Shown piece by piece: positions 56,501-64,000 of a DNA stretch of 64,000 nt. Below the pieces are notes generated by a model. The model made no database searches. It was given only the letters and a program-made list of their open reading frames with translations, and was not told the origin of the DNA. A program made the position numbers and the translations under genes. Position 1 is the first letter of the stretch. Each line of letters begins with the position of its first letter. The stretch spans positions 5,056,001-5,120,000 of the forward strand of contig CP141135.1 of NCBI GenBank assembly GCA_035236585.1, in the 5' to 3' direction. Origin of the DNA: Warburgia ugandensis (lineage: Eukaryota > Streptophyta > Magnoliopsida > Canellales > Canellaceae).

Positions 56501-59500
56501 CATTCAAGTTTCCAGAAAATCATAACACGTCAGAAACAGAAGAATATTTAAATTTCCAGGAATGTATCACATGTATCATTCCAATGTTCATATGACAAGT
56601 CTCAGCTATAGGCTAGCTGGAAAATGCAAATACATTTAACTCAATATATTTCCACTTGCACCTCAGTCACAGTCATTTTGATCTTTCTAAATGATTCTTG
56701 AGTTTAACATACCTTGGAAGTAATTTATTTACTTATAAAGTTATTCCATGGAGGCAGCCCATGTCTAACATGAAAGCAAAAATGCCATTAAAGTACCATG
56801 GAAATTCTGCTAACCACAGTAGAATCTGTAGCTTTCCAAAGACCAACTTCCCATAACTAAGAGCTATCCAAAGCTGCACCTAGTGTTGTTAGCAATGAAA
56901 ATTTCACTGGAAAAAGTATAAAGTACCAACATAAGGAACAAACTTGAACTGAGATTAAAGGAATTCCACATGCTGGTGGCAGTCAAGAAAAACATACTTT
57001 GAAGATCTTCAACAAGAGCTCTCAAATGCCTGCACTCTTCATCCTGATGCCTCTTTGCTTCTGAAAGTGCACCAAAACATTAGATAAGCAAATAACTACT
57101 AAGAGGACATTAACCTTCTTCTTCCAAAATATTGCTCCAAAGCAGCATTACCACAACCCCCCCCATGAGATAAAATCAAGGCTGTAACCTCCTAATAGTA
57201 AAACCAGAAAGCGCCAGCAGTCTATAAAATCAACCTCCTGCTGAAGCAAGGTTCACTTCTTGTCCCGACTTTGTATAAGATAACAGAAATAAGGTCTAAT
57301 CCTTATAGGTAGTGGTCTGTAGCACATGTGAGATTATAAACATGTTAGGGGGTACATCTCATCTCTAAAGCCTGCAGCAATCTTGAAATAGGTATAACAT
57401 TGCCTGATGTGATAAATTACACAGCGAAGGTAAGTGTTACATCAAAACTTGGGATGCCTATATCACAATAGATACCATCTTAGCACATAATAACCTGGAT
57501 ATTCTTCTAGATCTCCTGAGAAATTAGAAAGCCTTGCTATTCAAGTGGCACAACCAACCTCATCCCAGTCAGGCAAGCCTTGTTATTCAAGTGGCACAAA
57601 TGTTTGTAGAGCATTATTAGCTAATTACACTTCCAAACTAATTTTCCTAGTCCAACAGTAGGCATCATCACAATCATGCAGGAATTTAGGACTATTTATT
57701 CTGCAGAAATGACCATGTTTTTCATTCACTAATGTGAAAATGATTAAGGATGTGCAAATGTCTAAAAAACGGAAGCAAGTAATATCTTTCAAAACAATAG
57801 TGGGACTGGGAGTTAAAATGCATATTTAAGACACAAGAAAAGCCTGAGCGTGCCAAATAGCAAGTCTACACCTTCTAAGGCAACAATTTTTCCTTGTTGA
57901 ATGCTGAACTGATCAATTAGTAACCGTGTCTGACTTGTACAATGGCTCTCAGATTCCACCTGGAACAAAATTAGTGAATCCTATAAAATGTGTGAAAAGA
58001 ATTTCATATCTTCAGAGATAATATTCTATCACATAGAGTTTCCTCAACTATAAACTGAACATTAGAAATATTGACAAACATGAAGAGAAAATATAGGCAA
58101 ATGAAAAGAGCTGTCCCTATAAGGTGTATTAACGATGATAATCAGTTATAAACGGAGATAACTCAAAAGATGAAGAGTCAAATGGACTAACATGGCCATT
58201 GTTATAATAAAGGAAACAGATGGTAATGTGAAATAAAAGAATTCAAATATTTGGAAATGGATTTACTTTAACAAGGCACTACCAGGACCTACACAGCTAA
58301 GCCATGAAATGCTAATGCCATTGAGTGAAGAAAATTTACTTTCTGCTACAGTAGTCAAGAGCGTTATCCAATATAGAGCAACTTAAGGGCATTGATGTGA
58401 TGACGTTGGTAAAGTGTCCTCTAATCCACAATTTTCCTTCCTATTCAACTGATGATCAAAAAGTGATCCTTAGGACTAAAATTCCAATACTACCTAAAAA
58501 TCTCATGAAAACATGCATGTTTTCTTTTAAAACAAACCAATTTGCATGGGTAAAAAGACCGAAAAATATTGTATTTACATCACAGAAAGAAATCACTATG
58601 ATGTGATTGGATCAGGTTCCGCTCTCTGGATTGGAGATTTGACTAGAGTGATGGATCACCAATGTTGGAATGCCAAAAGCTGTACTATTATATGATGCTT
58701 CATAGAACTATATACTGGCATCCAACATTGAGATGCTTCATTCAAGGTAAAATAACAGCAGTATCATAAAGTTACAAACTGTGCATGCCCATGATTGTGA
58801 ACAATACACCTTACTCTATTAGCCAAGTCTCAGCAACCATTGCCTATAAGTCAACAAACCAAAAATTCCTTAAATGCTTACTGAAGTAAATGCTCCTGAA
58901 CTTTTTTTTTGTAGCTCATTCCTTATAAGAACCTTGAAGCAGTCGAGGCTGTTGGCCACCAGTTACAAGGTTTAGACAAGGAAACTAGTTCTTGGTAGAT
59001 CCAATCAGTTCTTAGTTGATAAACACTCTTAAAACTGGCTTGCAGAACTCGCTTGTACCATTAACTGCTCATGATTGTTTAACACTAGCATCACACACCA
59101 CCTGTTGCAGCATGTTGTTTCTTCTTAAGATTCAGATCTTCAGTAATGGATAAACGCATATCAATGCACAGTTTGTAACTTTTGTGATACTACTGTTGTT
59201 TTACCTTGAATGAAGCATCTCAATGTTGGATGCTAGTATATATGAAGCATCATATAATAGGACAGCTTTTGGCATTCCAACATTGGTGATCTATCACTCT
59301 AGTCAAATCTCCAATCTAGAGAGCGGAGTTTGATCCAATGACATCATAGTGATTTCTTTCTGTGATGTAAATTGGTTTGTTTTAAAAGGAAACATGCATG
59401 TTTTCATGAGATTTTTAGGCAGTACTGGAATGTTAGTCCTAAGGATCACTTTTTGATCACTAGTTGAATAGAAAGGAAAATTGTGGATCAGAGGACACTT

Positions 59501-61788
59501 TTACCAATGTCATCACATCAATGCCCTTAAGTTGCTCTGTATTGGGTAATGCTCTTGATCACTGTAGCAGAAAGTAAATTTTCTTCACTCAAATTGCTAA
59601 AAGCCCATTGGAGTAGAGCATCCTTTCGGCTAAAGAGGTCTACCTAGCAATGGTTTAGTCACAAACAATTTTTGCCCTTTCTATCACGATTTTTTTTTTT
59701 TTTTTTTTCAAGAAGTTGTCATTATCTTTACCTTAGAAAAATACTAGTCACTTGTTACAAAAAGCAAAAGAATGGGAAAATCTGAAAGAATATAATAGAG
59801 TTCATCAATGCTTGCATAAGAAATTGAAAAGTTCATATACAGAAACTTCACAGATATTGAGTTAAGTTGCTCATAAGAACAATGAGCTGGTTTTATAACA
59901 TACTGCAGCAGCAAGGCGATCCGCATACTCGGACTGTGTGGCATAAAGGCGCAGCTGGAAAGAAAGAAAACACAGAGCAATAGTCAAAAGGAAATGAGTT
60001 TTCTTTGAAAACAGAGATTAAGCTACCTATGATATGTAGTTAGAAACATAAAAGCAGCCTATATGTTTCCAGCCTGAACATAGTTTTGCTACGAACTTAA
60101 ATCCATAAATTACTATAATAACTCCTGCAACGCCCTTGGTGAAACTTCCACCTGCCTTTCTTTCAACTGCCTATTAACTAGAGTTGCACATAGTGAAGCT
60201 GCACTTATTCTTCTCTGATAATCAGATAAGAGAGATTGAATCTAGAATGACAAATGCATCATTAAGGAACCAAGTTGGAATAATATAAGAGTGCTTAATC
60301 ATCTTTCCCCTAATTTCCCATTGGATAAATAATAGAGTGTTCTACATCCAAACATGATAATAAATACCAAAATACAAAGACATCATCAATAGCGGAAGCA
60401 CATTACAAAACACCTCAAACACCAAAGTTGGCGTCAACCCATGCCCATGCATAAGAGCATCAGAAACCCTTATGTAGTCGAGTTATCGCTAGGACTATCC
60501 AGAACCTCCAACAATAAGAACATTTCCCTCAGCCTCATGGTTCCAACCCATGCTTACCTGAACTTATGTTGCCAGAAGGAAACAAATGAACTCAGAACTC
60601 TTCTAAGTACAAATTCCAAAATCTTCTTCAAGGTCAATTTTGATTCTACACTATTCCTCCCCTAAATAACTTGGACAAGCAGAAGCTTTATCCAAGCAAG
60701 CAAATCTAACAAACAGATACAAAAACCAAATCATAAGAAAAAGACCATCAAGCACACAAGACGATCCAATGCCATCATAAAGGAAAATATTTGAACTCAT
60801 GAAGTGGATTCTTTTCTAACTACCGATTAATATCTTCTCCAAGGCTAATTCTTGTTCTCTACAAATAACTCCAACTCAGACAAGTAACTAACCAGTAAAT
60901 GAATTTATACCAAGTAAAACTTACTAATTCAAAACTCAAACTGAAATATAGAAAGCGTTCCATTAAGCATAAGGACCACTTCAAGCCAACATAATCAAAA
61001 CATTCAATTCACAACTAGAAAATTTCTAAGTACAAATTCAATACCTTCTGCACAGCTAATCCCTATCCTCTGCCATCTTCTCTCCAGACTCACTCGAGCA
61101 TCAAAATCAATAAATGAAGCTTTTTCCAAGTAACCGAACATAACAAACAGAAATCAAAACCGAAGTATTCAAAACACTCTATCAAGCATACAGGACAAAA
61201 TTCCTTTAACAACAATCGCTCACTGGAAAAACATACCAAGTTTAGAGTCAAAATATAATCTTCACAGATGCAAATAAAACACTCCAACCACAAGCATCTA
61301 AAAACCTAATCATAAACTTCGACCACCAAAACAAGTAGAAAAGCCCTAAATTCTTCACTAAAGCTAAAGTGTTTAACAGAAGATAGTCTACGAAATTAGA
61401 GATTCAAGAATGATCAGTGAAGCAAATGAGGCTTATCAGTAAAGTAAAATTGACAAACAGATGAAAAAAAGAAGTACCAAAGCGCTAATCTGAAGCTCGC
61501 TCGCCGGAAAAAAATAGTCCAATTGCATAATTCAAGGCAGAAACTTCAGAAATGCAAGCAAACACTCCTAATCACCAACTTCCATAACTAAAACACGTAA
61601 AAAAACCCTAGATTCATGACTAGATACGAAAATTTTGTCAGCAACATGTGCAGGAAATTCGAGATTTGGGAAGGACTACTGAGGAAGAAGAAGAAGAAGA
61701 AGAAGAGAGCAAATGCTACCTGGATGAAAATGAAGGCAGCCGCGGCAGCAATGAGGAGAATTCGAACATCGCAGAAATTTCTCGCCAT
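50507..61788 (-). CDS. CGL1: N-acetylglucosaminyltransferase I (GnTI)
   Basis: Golgi type II membrane enzyme that adds the first GlcNAc to Man5GlcNAc2, opening complex N-glycan synthesis. Eighteen coding exons (-): 61788-61720, 59954-59904, 57959-57872, 57060-56998, 54824-54790, 54705-54629, 54520-54475, 54380-54318, 53376-53310, 53239-53171, 53092-53023, 52921-52860, 52717-52627, 52537-52444, 52180-52118, 52019-51981, 51901-51731, 50623-50507. They join without frame loss to 444 codons, the length of the Arabidopsis enzyme. Residues 10-23 form the membrane anchor (ILLIAAAAAFIFIQ) after a short Cys/Arg tail, then the stem LRLYATQSEYADRL. The catalytic domain starts at MPVAAVVIMACNRADYLER. The metal-binding EDD is at residues 209-211 (VIILEDDMEIAPDFF), WDDW at 286-289, and PEVCRTYNFGEH follows. 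The C-terminus is VGPDSLRQLGIENS. Introns carry an inverted repeat, a hAT-type insertion and a U12 intron. No lesion is seen, so it is probably functional. Confidence 0.96.
52538..52626 (-). other. U12-type AT-AC intron in GnTI gene
   Basis: This 89-nt intron starts ATATCCTTC on the minus strand, matching the U12 5' splice site consensus ATATCCTT. It contains TCCTTGAC (52,555-52,548), matching the U12 branch consensus TCCTTRAC with the branch A at 52,549. It ends in AC 11 nt later, within the usual 10-16 nt. Splicing AT-AC gives WPKAYWDDW as in other plant GnTI proteins. The nearest AG acceptor would give a stop within six codons, and no GT donor is available at the exon edge. Confidence 0.93.
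55692..56372. mobile_element. 681-bp non-autonomous hAT-type element in GnTI intron 4
   Basis: Perfect 15-bp terminal inverted repeats CTATGTAGTTAGAGG are flanked by GCCATAAT at 55,684-55,691 and 56,373-56,380, a perfect 8-bp target duplication. Subterminal parts are rich in CACCTAGG, AGGCGC and AGGC/GCCT words. There is no transposase frame. The inside carries a coding-like stretch (VETTIPLQAFADPSEEK) shared with the 13.3-kb element. The insertion is well inside the intron and leaves splice sites intact. Confidence 0.9.
58321..59592. repeat. Long inverted repeat in GnTI intron 2
   Basis: Arm 1 (58,321-58,788) and arm 2 (59,164-59,592) are reverse complements with mismatches and small indels. 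The outer tips are TTGAGTGAAGAAAATTTACT and the inner tips ATGCACAGTTTGTAAC-type. The loop is about 375 bp. Arm 1 has an extra segment of about 33 bp near 58,547. Arm similarity looks well over 85 percent by eye. The intron transcript could fold into a hairpin of more than 400 bp. Confidence 0.93.
61681..61708. repeat. GAA-type microsatellite in GnTI intron 1
   Basis: A run of GAAGAA trinucleotides immediately follows the first exon donor. On the transcribed strand it is a CTT-rich tract just downstream of the donor. Open frames on either strand rich in Glu or Lys come from it. Confidence 0.9.
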
Positions 61789-62460
61789 CTCCTCCTCCTT
61801 CGAGATTTCGAGGAGAAGAATGAGGACGAACGAGAGGGAAGAAGCCGATCTGCTTGTTCTCAAGTGGGTTTTTGTTCTCTATATCAGCTTTCGGGATCTT
61901 CGACTCAGTAACCAGAGGTGTTGACTAACGTGCACCGTGGCATGGACCGTGCAGTATTCTGCTTTGATTAGGAAGTGGTGATTTGGTGTAGGGCTGTTCG
62001 GCCACTTATTCACGATCACCACCGTTGCTTTCTTTCACACAATCTCAATCGTGCCAAGATTTCGTCACTACAATTTCCATGGGAAATTTGCTGGTTGCCT
62101 ATACTAGTTTGAATTGAGCTGAATTTTCTTTTCTTTTTCATTTTTGATGAATGGTAATTTTAGCTAAATTTATTATTTCTTTCAAATGACTAATGCAGCA
62201 TTTTTTATTTTTTTATTTATATTTACTGAGCTAGGAATTGCAAAAGTATGCCTGGAAATGGATTTTGCATGTGTATCATGTAAAGGCTGCTTTCTCATTT
62301 TCTTTTCCCCTTTTTTGTTTATAAATGTTGATCTTTAAATGAAAATTATTATGGAGTATAAGGAAAAGAACTAAATTAACAAATGAGTAAGAAAAATATG
62401 AAAGATTTCTATTGGAAAATATTATGGAAGTACAGAGAAAAGTTACTATTTTGCGATTTT
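61789..62460 (-). promoter_or_regulatory. Probable GnTI promoter and 5' leader
   Basis: Upstream of the ATG, minus strand, lies a purine-rich leader (AAGGAGGAGG directly before the ATG), then AT-rich sequence. I could not assign a TATA box or transcription start with confidence. Confidence 0.35.
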
Positions 62461-62597
62461 GAAGTCACGGGTTCAAGGCGTGGAAACAGTCTCTTACAAA
62501 AATACAAGATAAGGTTGGGTACTATAGGCCCTTGTGGTCTGCCCCTTCCCCAGATCCCACATAGGCAGGAGCTTTGTGCACCTGGTTTGCCTTTTTA
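62461..62597 (+). mobile_element. Au-type SINE, 5'-truncated
   Basis: It starts inside the B-box region (GAAGTCACGGGTTCAAGGCG) and continues through 'ggaaacagtctcttac', 'aaggttgggtactataggccc' and 'ggcaggagctttgtgcacctgg' to a T run. The first about 40 bp of the family are missing. It sits in the upstream region of the GnTI gene. Confidence 0.9.
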
Positions 62598-62797
62598 GAT
62601 AAAAGAAGCAAATCAACAAATAGGGAGGAAAAAGATGAAAGATTTCTTCCTTTTTTCTTTCTTTCTTGTGCGTAACAAACCATTACTCTTCAAAATGTGA
62701 GAGATAAAGGTGAATTCACTGAAAGATACTCACATGGCTTAAAGTCAGATAACTATTCAAATGATTATATTCCCACTAAGTACATTTTAATCGAGAG

Positions 62798-63017
62798 GAG
62801 TGTAAGGAGTGCATAATTCCTTTTTATGCACATAAAACTTATTTTTAGATCTAAACCATTCATCATATTTAGAATGTGAAAAATGGCAATTTATGAGAAA
62901 TTCATTTAGACGATCCTAACCACTTTTTTCTTCAGTCTACACGATCATTAATGGATTAAATCTTCAAAAAAAAAGTTTTATTGTGCACCAAAAAAGGGGT
63001 GTGCACTCCTTACACTC
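62798..63017. mobile_element. MITE with about 45-bp terminal inverted repeats
   Basis: The left end GAGTGTAAGGAGTGCATAAT and the right end, as reverse complement, GAGTGTAAGGAGTGCACACC both continue to a shared CCTTTTT, then TGCAC, then ATAAAACTT. The centre is AT-rich and non-coding. A clear target duplication was not found. Long terminal repeats suggest a Mutator-like MITE, but this is inference. Confidence 0.75.
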
Positions 63018-63948
63018 TTCTTGAGTTAGTAATCTTATCTGGACTCATGATTATATGTATTTATCTATACTTATATATACTTACTATATGTATATATATT
63101 AATCTATACTCAAATTATCTATACTTACTGTGTATAAAGAAAGCTCTCTTGGTCGAAAATTGACCAAACAAGGAAATAATTTCTATCATAGTTTAGCCAT
63201 TCAATGGCCATAATAAGATCGGTTTTGAACCTCTTTTCCTTATCTTGGGCAGAGCCTCTTTTTCTATGAAACAGTAGTTTTTGGGCATTACTCATTCTTA
63301 TGCTATTATTGGCTAGATTAACAGGTTCATCTACCATCTATTCGTGCTCCACCAAATTCCATAGCAGACTAGCCTTGCAACCCCTCTTTGGTCCATAATC
63401 ACCACTTCGGCTGCCATCAGCACCCATCATTGAAATTTTGAATGGAATGCTATACTTGTTCAAGAATCTCCACTGTGAAATAATACTCATACTTGAAATA
63501 GAGCGAACCCCATATGATGGAAATGATGAAATTTCAAAGGGTTTTTTGTTCCTTTTGATTGAATGGCATTTTCGGTTTTTCCATAGCTATTTTCTCCAGT
63601 GCCATTGATTTTTGTTCTTTTCGTTTTGGGAAAGGAATTGTCAGAAATTTCTTTCCTATGAAACAGAAGTTTAGTCTTAGCTAATTAAGAACAATACTGT
63701 TTGGTTTATTCTTGATTGCAGGTTCTGTTATGTTCTAAAAACGGATTGAGTATCAGGGAGAACTGTCTCATTTCTAGATTAATATCTTTTATTTTACTAA
63801 CTATAATTCCTTTCCAAAGGAAGAAAAGAGTGCAAACAATGGATGTGAATGAAAAGCTGAGGACAAGGGGTGGGTTTTGTTTTTATTGATGGTTTAGGTG
63901 GTGTGTCATTGCCTAGATTTGGGTACAGGACATCTCTGCAGGTAGCTA
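63018..63948. other. Intergenic, no gene seen
   Basis: AT-rich, with TATATA-like stretches near 63,050-63,100. Open frames are short and have no recognised motif. Confidence 0.5.
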
Positions 63949-64000
63949 AAAAGAGCAGCCTCAGTGCACTAAGCTCCCGTGTATGTGGTGTTTGGTGAAG
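63949..64000 (-). mobile_element. Au-type SINE, cut by window edge
   Basis: GAGCAGCCTCAGTGCACTAA then GCTCCCGTGTATG is the reverse complement of the SINE 3' end (CATACACGGGAGCTTAGTGC, then GAGGCTGC). The rest lies beyond the window. Confidence 0.8.

Noticed and set aside
61616-61924. Plus-strand open frames rich in Lys or Glu near the GnTI start
   Set aside because: They are antisense shadows of GnTI exon 1 and the GAA tract in intron 1.

Overview
This is nuclear DNA of a flowering plant. The evidence is long AT-rich introns with GT-AG borders, plant-only gene families (a CFK1-type F-box/kelch protein, a SAUL1-type U-box/ARM ligase, an LPA3 relic, a PPR relic), a plant N-acetylglucosaminyltransferase I gene, and at least nine copies of the Au-type tRNA-derived SINE. 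I cannot name the species. Protein similarity and gene structure fit a eudicot or magnoliid better than a grass.

Layout. 1-8.5 kb is gene-free: a (TA)n(GA)n microsatellite, then four consecutive degenerate tandem-repeat domains with different unit lengths (about 47, 62, 60-65 and 150 bp), then a cluster of SINEs. 9.8-11.6 kb is an intact single-exon F-box/kelch gene (CFK1-like, +). 12.8-17.3 kb is a decayed LPA3 (DUF1995) gene (-). 18.8-20.4 kb is a decayed intronless PPR gene (+). 21.0-28.0 kb is an intact U-box/ARM E3 ligase gene of the PUB43/PUB44 (SAUL1) group (-); its coding exons join to 813 codons, and a 3.3 kb intron lies in the 5' leader, which carries upstream ORFs. 28-31.8 kb is gene-poor.

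31,851-45,142 is one 13.3 kb transposon bounded by a perfect 8-bp target duplication (GATTAAGG) and TAGGGG(T/C)GGCAA termini, i.e. a hAT element. It holds two gene relics pointing outward: a BED-finger hAT transposase (-) on the left, and on the right (+) a plant En/Spm-type (transposase_24-like) relic followed by a Ulp1 (C48) cysteine protease relic. Each relic is bracketed by arrays of palindromic ATAGGACGGTT...AACCGTCCTAT units, four arrays in all. This composite is the best candidate in the window for something undescribed.

45-50 kb holds another SINE, a 5'-truncated RTE-type LINE relic ending in a (GAT)n-like tail, and a foldback repeat that also occurs at 3.7 kb. 50.5-61.8 kb is an intact GnTI gene (CGL1, -). 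I could resolve 18 coding exons that join without a break to 444 codons. One intron is a U12-type AT-AC intron just before the WDDW motif. Intron 2 contains a 1.27 kb inverted repeat and intron 4 a 681-bp element with an 8-bp target duplication. 62-64 kb holds SINE pieces and a MITE.

The three intact genes do not form a pathway. Two encode ubiquitin-ligase components (one an SCF substrate receptor, one a stand-alone U-box E3) and one a Golgi glycosyltransferase. The two neighbouring decayed genes, both relatives of organelle-function genes, sit between intact genes and are consistent with loss after duplication.
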